Assembly (NCBI GenBank): GCA_030539295.1
Contig: JAUNSJ010000021.1
Coordinates: forward strand, 1-64,000
Direction: 5' to 3'
From: Planctomycetia bacterium
GTDB taxonomy: Bacteria > Planctomycetota > Planctomycetia > Pirellulales > Thermoguttaceae
Length of the DNA: 64,000 bases
In this document: positions 52,266 to 62,205 of the stretch, one piece after another
Layout: each line of letters opens with the position of its first letter
How positions within the stretch are numbered: position 1 is the first letter of the stretch
The notes under the pieces: model-generated
What the model was told of the DNA's origin: nothing
Database searches by the model: none
Seen by the model: the letters and a program-made list of their open reading frames with translations, nothing else
Position numbers and translations under genes: made by a program

Positions 52266-55139
52266 ATGAAACGTCTGTTACTGTCGCTAACACTCCTGTT
52301 GTGCTTGTCCGGCCTGTCGTTTGCCGAACTTTCGCCCGAAGGCATGAAACAGGTGGAAAAAGACTGGTTGTTCCAGTGCGATAATGAACCAACCCTGGAA
52401 AAAGCACAACAGGAAATCGGCTGGGCCCGGGAATTGGCCGAGACGCTCGATCTGCTTGATAATGCGCCCGACCTGACCGATCCGCTTGCCAAACTGGATG
52501 AACTGGAACAAAAAATCAGCTCGGCCGAGGCCACACCCGATGCCGCGCGTGAGCTCTATTTCGCCGTGCGCCGGGTCAAACGCGAGATTGTCTTCTCCAA
52601 TCCCCTCTTGACGTTTAATAAAATCGTCCTGATTGATAATCCGTATCCCAAGGGCAAGCCCGGAGATGCGACCGACGAATGGGGCCATGAAGCACGTCAC
52701 CGAAACGGATTCATGGCCGAGCCGGGCGGACGTCTCCTCATCGTCGACCTGCAGCCAGGCGGCGAGGTGATCGACGTTCTTAAAGGACATGAAGGCAGTT
52801 TCTGGCGTCCGGACGTCTCCTGGGACGGTAAAAAACTCCTCTTCAGCTTCCAACCCAAAGGCGAAAAATCGTTCCATCTCTACGAATGCAATATTGACGG
52901 AACTGACCTAAAGCAACTCACGTTCGGGGATTACGACGACCTCGACCCGATCTATACCCCCGATGGCAAGATTACTTTCTGCACCAGTCGTCAGCATTCC
53001 TATGTGCGATGCATGCCTATGACCCATTCGTTCGCGGTTGCCCGTTGTGACGGCGATGGCAAAAATATCTATGTCGTTTCCGCCAACGGCGAACCGGAAT
53101 ATCTCCCGTCCATGCTCAACGATGGCCGAGTTATCTTTACTCGCTGGGAATATACCGACAAGGCCCTCTGGCGTGTTCAGAGCCTCTGGACAATGAACCC
53201 GGATGGCACGAATACACAAACCTTCTGGGGTAATCAGTCGGTCTGGCCCGATGTGCTCACCGAAGCTCGCGCCATCCCCGGCAGCTCCAAAGTCTTCTTT
53301 ACCGGCGTGGGCCATCATGCGTGGTTCAACGGCTCCATTGGTATTATCGACCCGAACGCCGGCTTGAACTACCCGGATGGTCTCCAGCGAATTACGCGAG
53401 ATGTCCCTTGGGCAGAAGTTGGTAACGGACCGAACGACCCGGAACCTATGGCCGACTACCACACGAGCGGTAAGTTTTATGCCTATAAGACACCCTACCC
53501 GCTCTCTGAAGAATTCTTCCTGGTCAGTGCCCGCGACGGCGACCACCTCTATAGTGGCCCGCATAACGACTGGTATTTCGACCTGTACCTGATGGATATT
53601 TACGGCAATAAGGAACTTGTCTATACAGGTAACTACAATGCCTATCACGCCATGCCGCTGGCCGCGCGAACCGTGCCGCCCATTAAGCCGGACACCGTTA
53701 AGTGGCCCAAAATCGGCTCCGACGAACAGCCAGCCCCCGGCGTCCTCTATAGTAATAATGTCTTTGAAGGCGCTCCGGAAATCCTTAAAGAAAAGGGAAA
53801 AGCCATTCGAATTATTCAAATGGACCCCAAAACCTACACGACCTGGCACAAAACCGTTCAGCACGACGGCCCTGCCATTAGCGTTTTCCAGGCCGACGGC
53901 GTTAAGCGAATCATCGGGACCGTCCCGATTGAAGAGGACGGCAGTATCCACTTCGAAATTCCGTCCGGCCAGGCCGTTTTCTTCGAAATGCTTGACGAAA
54001 AGGGCCAAGCCATTCACGTTATGCGTTCCTTTACGAACGTTATGCCAGGCGAACAGCGAGGCTGTACCGGCTGTCATGAATCAAATCTGGCCACGCAGAG
54101 CAATGTTCCGCTCGAAGGGGCCCAGGTCGGAATCGCCGTTCGCAAACCGCCGGTTGTCCCGACGCCTCCCTCGTGGGGAACCGAAGAGAGTATCGGCTAT
54201 AAGCGATTCGTGCAGGAGCCTGTTCTCGATAAATATTGTGCAAAATGCCATCAGGACCCGGAAAACGACGCTTATAAGGCACTCAATATGACTTGGCGAC
54301 CGTCGACCCACGGCTGGTGGGGCTGGGTGCATCATCGACCGGAAGATATAAGCCCGTTCACCGAACCCTACCTGACACTCGTAAGCGGAGCCACGCCTTG
54401 GGGCGGTGCGAAGGAACGGGACGAACGCAACGTTCCCAAAAATCTCGCCGGTCTGTTTATCGTGGAAGCGTACAACCCGAACGACCCGGAAAACCTGAAA
54501 ACACTGCCGCCATACAGTGCCTATTCCCCGGTCAGCCAACTCGTTCATAACGCGGCCAGTGGTGAACATCACGACGTCAAGGTGGAAGGGGAAGACCTTG
54601 CCCGACTCGTAGCCTGGGTCGACTGCAATGGTCCGTATCTCGGCGACGAAGAAGTGCGTCAGATGTACGACCCGCATACGCCAACCGTCGATACCGTCCC
54701 GCCCATTCATCCGCGAATTGGAACGGCGCCGCGTATTAATCGCTTCAATCTGCGTCAGGACGGCGATACGAAAGCCATGCTCGGCGAACTCCGATTCCTG
54801 CCGGATCCCGTCGAAAATTTTGATCCGAATACCGCGGTTAATGAACTTCGGACCCAACAGTTCCGTGAAGAGATTAAGAACGAGAACCTGAACGTTGAAA
54901 TCGTTGCCGCGCGTTACGGTGCCGGCGATGCGAACGCGACGACTTGGGCCGACGTTACGGAAAAGGTGCGAACCAGCGCCGCCGGAACACGCTTCGTCGA
55001 AATCTGCAGATATAACGATGCCTTTGGCGACCCGGCGCAGAACATCGTTAAAAAACTGCTCATCTCCTACCGTATCAATAACGGCGAAGTCCGCGAAAAA
55101 TCTTTTGATGAAAATCAGATGATTCTGCTGGACAAGTAA
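52266..55139 (+). CDS. HzsA-related secreted beta-propeller with two c-type haem sites
   Basis: 957 residues with a signal peptide (LLLSLTLLLCLSGLSFA). Residues of about 150-480 read as a TolB/WD40-type propeller (SWDGKKLLFSFQP, YTPDGKITFCTSR, LNDGRVIFTRWEY). The later half contains two haem attachment motifs, C600-TG-C603-H and C658-AK-C661-H. This plan resembles proteins in planctomycetes related to the hydrazine synthase alpha subunit, but no hydrazine synthase beta/gamma genes are present, so anammox chemistry is not implied. An extracytoplasmic redox or electron-transfer role is likely. Codon use is regular, suggesting strong expression. Confidence 0.7.
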   Translation: MKRLLLSLTLLLCLSGLSFAELSPEGMKQVEKDWLFQCDNEPTLEKAQQEIGWARELAETLDLLDNAPDLTDPLAKLDELEQKISSAEATPDAARELYFAVRRVKREIVFSNPLLTFNKIVLIDNPYPKGKPGDATDEWGHEARHRNGFMAEPGGRLLIVDLQPGGEVIDVLKGHEGSFWRPDVSWDGKKLLFSFQPKGEKSFHLYECNIDGTDLKQLTFGDYDDLDPIYTPDGKITFCTSRQHSYVRCMPMTHSFAVARCDGDGKNIYVVSANGEPEYLPSMLNDGRVIFTRWEYTDKALWRVQSLWTMNPDGTNTQTFWGNQSVWPDVLTEARAIPGSSKVFFTGVGHHAWFNGSIGIIDPNAGLNYPDGLQRITRDVPWAEVGNGPNDPEPMADYHTSGKFYAYKTPYPLSEEFFLVSARDGDHLYSGPHNDWYFDLYLMDIYGNKELVYTGNYNAYHAMPLAARTVPPIKPDTVKWPKIGSDEQPAPGVLYSNNVFEGAPEILKEKGKAIRIIQMDPKTYTTWHKTVQHDGPAISVFQADGVKRIIGTVPIEEDGSIHFEIPSGQAVFFEMLDEKGQAIHVMRSFTNVMPGEQRGCTGCHESNLATQSNVPLEGAQVGIAVRKPPVVPTPPSWGTEESIGYKRFVQEPVLDKYCAKCHQDPENDAYKALNMTWRPSTHGWWGWVHHRPEDISPFTEPYLTLVSGATPWGGAKERDERNVPKNLAGLFIVEAYNPNDPENLKTLPPYSAYSPVSQLVHNAASGEHHDVKVEGEDLARLVAWVDCNGPYLGDEEVRQMYDPHTPTVDTVPPIHPRIGTAPRINRFNLRQDGDTKAMLGELRFLPDPVENFDPNTAVNELRTQQFREEIKNENLNVEIVAARYGAGDANATTWADVTEKVRTSAAGTRFVEICRYNDAFGDPAQNIVKKLLISYRINNGEVREKSFDENQMILLDK

Positions 55140-55154
55140 CCGCAAATGCCCGTT

Positions 55155-55189
55155 CCGTGTCACGTGGACTCTCTTTCCGCGTGACACGG
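55155..55189. terminator. Hairpin between the convergent HzsA-related genes
   Basis: CCGTGTCACG pairs perfectly with CGTGACACGG around a 15-base loop. It lies between two convergent stops, so it may end both transcripts; no strong U tract on either side. Confidence 0.55.
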
Positions 55190-55211
55190 GCACGTCTTAA
55201 ACGCCAAAATC

Positions 55212-58200
55212 TTATGGCTTCCTGCTCTTGAGCACCTCTTGTCGTTCCTGCTCCGCGAAAAAACGTCGCTTCTCAATACAATTCAGATAGTCCTGTTTCT
55301 CCGCCTCGGTCCAACGATTCGCCTGTGTGTAAGATCCGCAAAACGGAACCAGCAAATCAATCCAACAGGCAACGGTACGCTTTTCACTATCGGAAACCTG
55401 GACACCGTAATGCTCGGGTTCCAAATATTTCATAAGTGGGCTTTTCGCCGACCCGGTATGATAAGGCGGCAGAATCTCCGACCGGCTGCGTACTTCAATC
55501 CATTGGATATAAGGGTTATTCGCGGCGAACCCATTGTTCGTTAAGGCAAGATAAGACTGCGTAAACGACCGTTTATGGTCGTCATCGGCACTCGTTTTCA
55601 TTGCCTCAACCGGAACGTATTCTCCTGTCAGGGCAAGCGACGAAGTTTTACCATTATCTGTAGACACGACTTGCCCCGCGTGGCATTCAACACAATGCTG
55701 ATCAAGAATCGGTTGTATCTCCTGGGTATAGCTGAATCCGTCAACAGTGGCGTTTGGATTCGTATCGGCAGGCGGGGCATTGATCCCCCAATAGTTTTCA
55801 ATGGAATCAAGACAACTCTCTTTTTGCAGTCTCAACATTAACGGATGATTCTTTCCGGCAAAAGGTAATAATTTTTGAGCTGGCTTACTTGCGGCGATTG
55901 AGGTTAAATGCCGCTCCTGCATCTGTCCCACATCGAGCTTGTCCTCGTGACAGCCAAGACAGGCAAACGTTTCACCCCCTTGCAAAGTTGCCCACGATCG
56001 CATTGTTTGCACACAATATCCATTCTCGTCGAGTAGCTGAAAATAGACAGGCGTTCTCGCGGGAACTTCGAATTTGCAACTGCCATCTAATTCAACGTTC
56101 ACCTCACCCAAAACATGTTTGACGTCCCAAGAGCCGTTATTGAAAGAAATCGGAGTCTGAACCAGGCCCTGAACTACCTCGCCCGCGTTTGACCCCTTTC
56201 CCATCCATCCGCAACGATATTCTATACCAACAACCCGCAGCTTCTTTACGACTCCACGTGGAATATCCTTCAGACCGGGCCCAACGTAAACATCCTGGAC
56301 AATAAAGGTACCAAAATTTTCATTGGGATTCGCCTGACGAGGCTTGACCGGCGGTATTTCCCGCTCTCGCACAGCAACGGAGGAACCGGTAGAAATGTAC
56401 CAGTCGAATGCGAGAAGTTCTCGCTGGCCATCGGCGGTCATAAAATACAGACCCAATGGGGGCAGGAATGGACCATCGTAACCATTTGGGTATCCTTCCG
56501 GACAGTAGCTGACCAAATAATTTTCTTCGTCAAGCGGACAGGGATTACGGTATTGCGCGCCGTCCTGACCAAAATAGTCAATTGAATTGTCATGAAAACC
56601 GGTCGTCGTTATGGTCGACTTTTTCCGGCCTGGTGTTCCATCAGGCGATGCTCCTGCCACGTGTTCAATATTGTCACCATTTTGTGTTCCAAGTGATCGA
56701 TCAACGAGCGCAAGTTTGCCCTTGTGACATGTATGGTGTCCACTAATAATCGCAAGAATTTTCGTTGAATCAGGAATGGCCTTGGCCTGAATGTAAGATG
56801 CCGGATACATGGAATTGTTTCCGCAAAATTCCGTCTGCATCGTACCGTCCGGATTCATGGTCATGAGTGGGTGTAAAAAGAAGGCGTTTCGGTCACTGTA
56901 TTCCCATCGTGTAAAGAGAACGCGGCCGTCGTTGAGTATTTGCGGAAAGTTGACATCCAGTTCATCATAACCAAGACGGCGAATATTTTTCCCATCGGAG
57001 TCACATGTGAAAATATTTGTATTCGCGTTCGGCCAGCAGTCGTTAATCTGCACATGTCGAGTCGACGCGAAAAGAATATGGCCATCGGGAGTATAACAAG
57101 GTTCAATATCAGCACAGCCAAATTTGCGTCCTTGAGCTTCCGGCGTAAATGTAATCTGACGAACAGAACGGTCCGTAAGGTTCATCGTATAGAGATGATA
57201 ATCATCGTCAAAACTGTCCCGCATGGAAAACAGAATACTGCTTGCATCAAATGAAAGATTTATATCGCGTATGATTCCTTTTGGTTTGTCAATCAAGACC
57301 TCATGGCGACAATTGCCATTATTGTCAAATGATATCATGCAAAGTTGCGAGCCACCGCGAATTTCCGGAGGTGTATCCAGAAACTGCTCGTCCGTAACTT
57401 GCGGCATACCGGTCAGTCCGGCACCACCCCCGAAAACGCAATGTTTAACATAAATAATCTGGTTCGTTTCTTCCAAGAGAAAGGCAAGGCGAGCCTCACG
57501 TCTCGCGCGACACGCCTTGAAATAGAGCTCTTTCCAAGCTGCATCACAACCTGGGCGATTTGCCGACAGCAGTGCCGCCTGCTCCTCGCGGAGAGTTGTT
57601 GCGGTCTCACCTTCCAACTCCGCAACGACTTTGTCTATCAGACGGGTTTCCTGCTCGCTTGATTCGTCAGAAATAAAATATTTTGAAAAATCAGTACCAC
57701 AATCCTGGTACATCCAGTCTTGCTCTAATCGCCATTGCGGATAGGCAACGCCATCCTCGTTGCGCCGTACACTTCCTGTTGCACTGTCAGCGGTAGCCAG
57801 CAATCGAACTTCAGCAATCTGGACATTATAATGCGATCGGGGAAACGGCCCGGAACTGCGACGAGGCAGCGGCCAATCGCGGCAGTTCGAATAGGTACCA
57901 TAGGCATCATTAACCTGAACAAGATAATATCGCGATTCCACAGTAGGCCAAAGAAGACATGCGGAATACGAATAATTCGTCGGAAGTATCTCCTCATTTT
58001 CAACCAGAGGGCGAACATTCTCTTGCCCCTTCTTGTCATCACAAGCAAAAACAGAAACATTTTTAACACCACGTGTTTCCCAAATATTTCGCGAAACGAA
58101 TCGTATTCCTTCTGTCTTCTTTACATCACCCAAATCGAGAACAAAAGAGGCGGTTACTGGGACAGAGCCTCCCGCCGGGTCCCCTTTATCCTGGTCCCCA

Positions 58201-58424
58201 TCGCGAGTATCGTCTCGGAGACACGCTAATGTGTCCAATCTCCCGTCAAACATCTTTTCCAAAACATAATCACCATGATTCCCTCCCTGTATGTCAGTTT
58301 GCGTGTAGCCGGCAACGGGAATGTATTCTTCCGCAGCCGCGAGATGGGTCAATACACACAACAAAAAGGCAGGAAAAAACACCAGTTTCGTTGATACTTT
58401 AAAAATATTTATTTGTTTTTTCAT
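55212..58424 (-). CDS. HzsA-related secreted beta-propeller with two c-type haem sites and N-terminal discoidin-like region
   Basis: 1070 residues, distant paralogue of the convergent gene at 52266. After a signal peptide (LVFFPAFLLCVLTHLAAA) the first 190 residues resemble a discoidin/F5-8C-type domain (VLDLGDVKKTEGIRFVS). The propeller follows (SFDASSILFSMRD, YTPDGHILFASTR, LNDGRVLFTRWEY). Haem sites are C822-LG-C825-H and C911-VE-C914-H. The ATG at 58424 gives the signal peptide; a TTG six codons upstream is possible. It lies downstream of the DUF1559 and lipoprotein genes on the same strand, so here the cargo of the module is a cytochrome. Confidence 0.72.
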   Translation of the reverse strand: MKKQINIFKVSTKLVFFPAFLLCVLTHLAAAEEYIPVAGYTQTDIQGGNHGDYVLEKMFDGRLDTLACLRDDTRDGDQDKGDPAGGSVPVTASFVLDLGDVKKTEGIRFVSRNIWETRGVKNVSVFACDDKKGQENVRPLVENEEILPTNYSYSACLLWPTVESRYYLVQVNDAYGTYSNCRDWPLPRRSSGPFPRSHYNVQIAEVRLLATADSATGSVRRNEDGVAYPQWRLEQDWMYQDCGTDFSKYFISDESSEQETRLIDKVVAELEGETATTLREEQAALLSANRPGCDAAWKELYFKACRARREARLAFLLEETNQIIYVKHCVFGGGAGLTGMPQVTDEQFLDTPPEIRGGSQLCMISFDNNGNCRHEVLIDKPKGIIRDINLSFDASSILFSMRDSFDDDYHLYTMNLTDRSVRQITFTPEAQGRKFGCADIEPCYTPDGHILFASTRHVQINDCWPNANTNIFTCDSDGKNIRRLGYDELDVNFPQILNDGRVLFTRWEYSDRNAFFLHPLMTMNPDGTMQTEFCGNNSMYPASYIQAKAIPDSTKILAIISGHHTCHKGKLALVDRSLGTQNGDNIEHVAGASPDGTPGRKKSTITTTGFHDNSIDYFGQDGAQYRNPCPLDEENYLVSYCPEGYPNGYDGPFLPPLGLYFMTADGQRELLAFDWYISTGSSVAVREREIPPVKPRQANPNENFGTFIVQDVYVGPGLKDIPRGVVKKLRVVGIEYRCGWMGKGSNAGEVVQGLVQTPISFNNGSWDVKHVLGEVNVELDGSCKFEVPARTPVYFQLLDENGYCVQTMRSWATLQGGETFACLGCHEDKLDVGQMQERHLTSIAASKPAQKLLPFAGKNHPLMLRLQKESCLDSIENYWGINAPPADTNPNATVDGFSYTQEIQPILDQHCVECHAGQVVSTDNGKTSSLALTGEYVPVEAMKTSADDDHKRSFTQSYLALTNNGFAANNPYIQWIEVRSRSEILPPYHTGSAKSPLMKYLEPEHYGVQVSDSEKRTVACWIDLLVPFCGSYTQANRWTEAEKQDYLNCIEKRRFFAEQERQEVLKSRKP

Positions 58425-58470
58425 GACTCGGTTACTCTGCAAAGGGTATAGTGATTATTGTACTAGAAAA

Positions 58471-58977
58471 CTAAATGCCATCGGCATCCATGGTCGAGGA
58501 CAGGACATGAACAGGTTCACCCGCGTTTATATCCATATTGATGGACGATTTCTCCACGGTAATTTCGAGTGGGGTCGAGTCAACTGCGGTGTATTTCAGT
58601 TCTACAAAAGAGAAAATCTTCGTGGGCTCTTTTGACATTGGCGCAGTTGGATCATCCGAAGCAGCGGGTCCTTGAAAATCCTCTTTGGCCAGCGTAATTT
58701 TATACGTTCCGGCCGGAACTCCATTATACTTACCATAGGTCGTCATAACGGCCGAACCAGAGGCATCGGTCCTCCCGGTTATACCCCATTTCTCCGCATC
58801 CTCGCCGTGGAACGTAACGTTGGCATCGGCAAGAGGAGTACCATTTTGCAGAATCGTTACAACACAGGGAGTAAGGCGAGGAAAGCCTTCCGGGCGTTTT
58901 TCGAGATTACAGCCAGACAGTACTGAGAATAAACAGACTGTCGATACGACAATAGATTGCCATTGAAACTTCTTCAT
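58471..58977 (-). CDS. Small transthyretin/carboxypeptidase-regulatory-like lipoprotein
   Basis: 168 residues with lipobox (LSGC). Beta-sandwich-like domain: PCVVTILQNGTPLADANVTF, GSAVMTTYGKYNGVPAGTYKI; the C-terminus is slightly longer than in its relatives. It lies between a DUF1559 gene (89 bases upstream) and the large HzsA-related gene (47 bases downstream), repeating the pilin-lipoprotein-cargo order of the ECF cassettes. Confidence 0.73.
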   Translation of the reverse strand: MKKFQWQSIVVSTVCLFSVLSGCNLEKRPEGFPRLTPCVVTILQNGTPLADANVTFHGEDAEKWGITGRTDASGSAVMTTYGKYNGVPAGTYKITLAKEDFQGPAASDDPTAPMSKEPTKIFSFVELKYTAVDSTPLEITVEKSSINMDINAGEPVHVLSSTMDADGI

Positions 58978-59066
58978 TATAATAGTTCCTTCCGAATGAT
59001 GTTCTATTTTTTGTATTTAGCAGACAGAAGTCAGACGCAAAAACCTCTGTCGTATCTTGTCTAAAA

Positions 59067-60281
59067 TTATGGTGCAACAGTCTCACCGCCATTGATCGAA
59101 CCCATGGCCCCCCAAACACCAAACGGACTCGGGCCACTGAAATATTCTGATGTTTTGTACCCCGTTCCGGTCTTTCCGCAGTCGATTGTTTCCGCAATAA
59201 AGCGTACACTGCCGTCGGCCATCGCGACATTCATTCCGCCAGAATGATAACTTCCTCCAGAAAAAAGCCCCCAGTTATTAAACCCATTTTCGGAAACCCG
59301 GTAACAGGAAGGCGAGTTGGGAGGAAGTATCGTATTAAAACCGATCATTGCGGCGCGTCCGTCGGCGAACCGTCGGCCCCGGAGACTTCTTCTGGCGGCA
59401 GAAGCAGTGAGAAATCGCGGGTCTGTAGTACTTCTCATACCGGCACATTCAGAGGCTTTGAAAAGAGACGAACTATACATAGCTGATGGCGCTAACGCAA
59501 TACCACCAAGTACAACCGTTGGAATCGGAGAAGAGGCTGATGTTGGCGAGCTCGCAGCTTCGCCTAAGGCAATGGAATTGGACGTCCCATCTATAATGGA
59601 AGAAATCGGGTGCCATATATTCTGGCCAAAAAGACATCTCTGCCGCACTTGGGCTCCTGTGTAATGACCCGGATTGTCCGGAACTTGCGTACGCCACGAG
59701 TCAAATTCATTATTGTTGAGAGCCACATCCGCCATGCTAAACATGACGTTTGAGCCTATGGACGCATGATTTTCCGTTCCAACAACAGTACCATCAACAA
59801 CGTTCGCGTTGGGGTCGGAAGGACACAAAAGTGTTTGGATCTTACTGGTATAAAAAACACTCGAACAGCTGCCATCACTGGTATGTCGCTCTCCGGGGTT
59901 CGCCTTACAGGCACTAAGAACAGTGTCATAAAATGAATTCTGTTCCATATAAGGAAGTAGAGAAAACATGGCTCCCCATGCCGCAGTATCGCTGTTATAC
60001 ATGTGATAGTACCGCGATGGAAAGGAATCGTTCGCGTCATGATAGTTGTGCAGGGCAATGGCGACTTGTTTGAGATGATTCGTACACTCCATACGCCGCG
60101 CGGCTTCGCGTGCCGCCTGCACCGCAGGCAGAAGCAACGCGATCAAGATTCCGATGATCGCAATGACCACCAGTAGTTCGACAAGAGTAAAGGCGAGCGT
60201 TCTTTTTAGAATCGATACATTACCCCCTTTGTCTAACTTTACTAAATTAACGTTAATTGAACTTTTCAAGCTCTTTTCCAT
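59067..60281 (-). CDS. DUF1559 pseudopilin-like protein, XylR-linked cassette
   Basis: 404 residues. A 30-residue leader ends in Ala before [14 protein letters not shown] (as at 9011 and 49316). The domain shows [27 protein letters not shown] and [12 protein letters not shown] (H-X9-DG), and ends [19 protein letters not shown] lies before the ATG. It is divergent from the XylR-type regulator at 60750 and starts the operon DUF1559-lipoprotein-HzsA-related. No ECF sigma is nearby. Confidence 0.85.
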   Translation of the reverse strand: MEKSLKSSINVNLVKLDKGGNVSILKRTLAFTLVELLVVIAIIGILIALLLPAVQAAREAARRMECTNHLKQVAIALHNYHDANDSFPSRYYHMYNSDTAAWGAMFSLLPYMEQNSFYDTVLSACKANPGERHTSDGSCSSVFYTSKIQTLLCPSDPNANVVDGTVVGTENHASIGSNVMFSMADVALNNNEFDSWRTQVPDNPGHYTGAQVRQRCLFGQNIWHPISSIIDGTSNSIALGEAASSPTSASSPIPTVVLGGIALAPSAMYSSSLFKASECAGMRSTTDPRFLTASAARRSLRGRRFADGRAAMIGFNTILPPNSPSCYRVSENGFNNWGLFSGGSYHSGGMNVAMADGSVRFIAETIDCGKTGTGYKTSEYFSGPSPFGVWGAMGSINGGETVAP

Positions 60282-60349
60282 GGTCCGATCTCCTTTTTGA
60301 AATGTGTTGAAACTGCTTTTCCAAAAAACGAAAAAATTTTTTAAAACAC

Positions 60350-60378
60350 TTGCATCTTTTGGTGCACGCCGTTATAAT
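60350..60378 (+). promoter_or_regulatory. Candidate upstream promoter in the divergent region
   Basis: TTGCAT, 17 bases, TATAAT on the plus strand, with a GTGCAC palindrome in the spacer. It would read toward the XylR-type gene with a long leader and may equally be part of a shared control region for the divergent DUF1559 operon. Confidence 0.5.
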
Positions 60379-60611
60379 AACTTTAAAAGGGAACTGAGAG
60401 GAACAGTAAAAAAGAAAACACAACACAAAAAATAGTTTGTGTGAATTATTCTTTTAGCTTTTCCTGTTTCTCTCGTTCGGTTATAAAATTTATTCTAATG
60501 TGATATACCAGGCTTGTCAATAGTCTTTTATTGCCATTCAATGGTACTATTCCGACAAAATTATTAGCGTCATTATGGCAGAATTATCTCATTCGATGGT
60601 CTTTACCCCTC

Positions 60612-60638
60612 TTGACGAACTCATTTTCTACCTATAAT
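60612..60638 (+). promoter_or_regulatory. Candidate proximal promoter for the XylR-type regulator
   Basis: TTGACG, 15 bases, TATAAT; start near 60645, about 105 bases before the ATG at 60750. The 60282-60749 gap otherwise holds AT-rich sequence and an AAAAAATTTTTT tract at 60331-60342. Confidence 0.5.
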
Positions 60639-60749
60639 GAAGTTAGATTGCAACGCGAGGATGCGTTGCCGCACACGGATAGATCAACGACGTCCGAATT
60701 TCGAGTTCGGGCGGCGCGAATATGCACCTCATACAGGAGCACCGCTACA

Positions 60750-61952
60750 ATGAAAGAACTGCACCGAGTCCTCGTTTTGTGCGAAACCAGCTCGACTCAT
60801 GGTCGCGATATCGTTGAAGGAATTAATCATTTTGCCCTGGAGCACGACTGGAACATCAATTTTGAGCAGCGAGGCCGGTTCGATACAACGGCCAAGCGAT
60901 TTACACCCTGGAACGCCGATGGTATTATTTCCCGAACGTATCACAAGTCAATGCATCGAATCCTGCTGGAAAGTAAACTGCCTCTGGTCGAACTCTTTGG
61001 CAGTCCCTATACCGGCATAGATAATGAAGTGGCAATTGATGAAGCGAGTCTGGCGGTTATGATCGTTGACCATTTTCTTGAACGCGGTCTGCGTCGTTTC
61101 GCCTATTATTGCATGGAGGACGCACCGTTCTTTCATGAGCGGCGTCGATGTCTTTTAAATTACCTTGAAAAGAAAGGCTATGGCTGCGAAATATGCCCGA
61201 CCTCCTGGCGTGATTCCGATTATTTTTTTCCGCAATGGCATGAAAAATACCGGAAACAGGTAACCAAATGGCTCCGTGAGTTGCCCAAACCTATTGCCTT
61301 ATACGCCGCGATCGATAATCACGCGCAAATTATTCTGAACATATGCCGGGAGGAGAAGATTCAAATTCCACAGGATATTTCCGTCGTCTCTGTTGGTAAC
61401 GACGAATGGCTCTGCCGTCTCTATCGTCCGACTATTTCCAGCGTCGACGCCAGCGGCTATACGATTGGCTATACTGCCGCGCAACTTCTGCAAGCCAAGA
61501 TGGAGAAGCGTCCGGTGCCCAAACAAAAGATAAATATCCCTTGCAGTTTCCTCGCCGTTCGCCAATCGAGCGATTTCTACTCCATTGGCGACCCTGATAC
61601 AGAAAAAGCACTGCTGTATATTCGCGAAAATGCGTGCAGCCGTCTTACTGTTTCTGAAGTGGCGGACCACCTCAATCTGTCCGAACGCAGTCTCTATCGC
61701 GGCTTTAAAAAATTCCTGAACCGAACGCCTCAGAGTGAAATTCTTCGCATTCAGATGGAGACCGCCAAACAATTCCTCCGCGAAACCACATTGCCTATCG
61801 TCAGTATTGCCCATCGAACCGGCTTTTCAACCCCGGAATATTTCGTGCGTGCTTTTCGCCGCGAATGTAAGGTAACACCAAATGTCTACCGACAACGTTG
61901 CCGGTTTCAATCGGCGGACGATTCCTCGTCGGATGTTGCTCACGAGGAATAA
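60750..61952 (+). CDS. XylR-type AraC family transcription regulator
   Basis: 400 residues. The N-terminal two thirds are a periplasmic-binding-protein-like (LacI/XylR) sensor (VLCETSSTHGRDIVEGI, LPLVELFGSP, DISVVSVGNDEWLC); the C-terminal 100 residues are an AraC double helix-turn-helix (LTVSEVADHLNLSERSLYRGF, IVSIAHRTGFSTPEYFVRAFRRE). XylR proteins bind a sugar, typically xylose, and activate transcription. The divergent DUF1559-lipoprotein-HzsA-related operon is the likely target (inference). AGGAG lies ten bases before the ATG; the longer upstream frame crosses the promoter. Confidence 0.85.
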   Translation: MKELHRVLVLCETSSTHGRDIVEGINHFALEHDWNINFEQRGRFDTTAKRFTPWNADGIISRTYHKSMHRILLESKLPLVELFGSPYTGIDNEVAIDEASLAVMIVDHFLERGLRRFAYYCMEDAPFFHERRRCLLNYLEKKGYGCEICPTSWRDSDYFFPQWHEKYRKQVTKWLRELPKPIALYAAIDNHAQIILNICREEKIQIPQDISVVSVGNDEWLCRLYRPTISSVDASGYTIGYTAAQLLQAKMEKRPVPKQKINIPCSFLAVRQSSDFYSIGDPDTEKALLYIRENACSRLTVSEVADHLNLSERSLYRGFKKFLNRTPQSEILRIQMETAKQFLRETTLPIVSIAHRTGFSTPEYFVRAFRRECKVTPNVYRQRCRFQSADDSSSDVAHEE

Positions 61953-62064
61953 GCCTTTCTCGGAAATTGAGTCGCACAACGCAGAAAAACATGCCTGATC
62001 TCGTAATGAGTCATATAGTGAACAATTCTGTATATTCAATAGGACAAATTAGCCATATTTTCCG

Positions 62065-62093
62065 TTGACAATTGCTATTTGTCTCGCTATAAT
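62065..62093 (+). promoter_or_regulatory. Sigma70 promoter for the last DUF1559 cassette
   Basis: TTGACA, 17 bases, TATAAT: a consensus promoter. Start near 62100, about 105 bases before the ATG at 62206. This DUF1559 gene is therefore probably under the housekeeping sigma factor. Confidence 0.85.
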
Positions 62094-62205
62094 GATTTAC
62101 GTTGAAGGTCAAAAGAAGGATTCATGCCTTTTTTGGCTGGAAAACACACAAATCGTTTCCTCTTGCAGATTTTTCAACTCACACTTTGTTAAAGGAGAAT
62201 CACTC

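Noticed and set aside
52908-55193. Antisense frames of 389 and 370 codons within the HzsA-related gene
   Set aside because: Shadow frames caused by biased codon use; no domain and no start signals.
52266-58424. Anammox hydrazine synthase
   Set aside because: Only the alpha-like fold is present; beta/gamma subunits and hydrazine dehydrogenase are absent, and this kind of protein is widespread in non-anammox planctomycetes.
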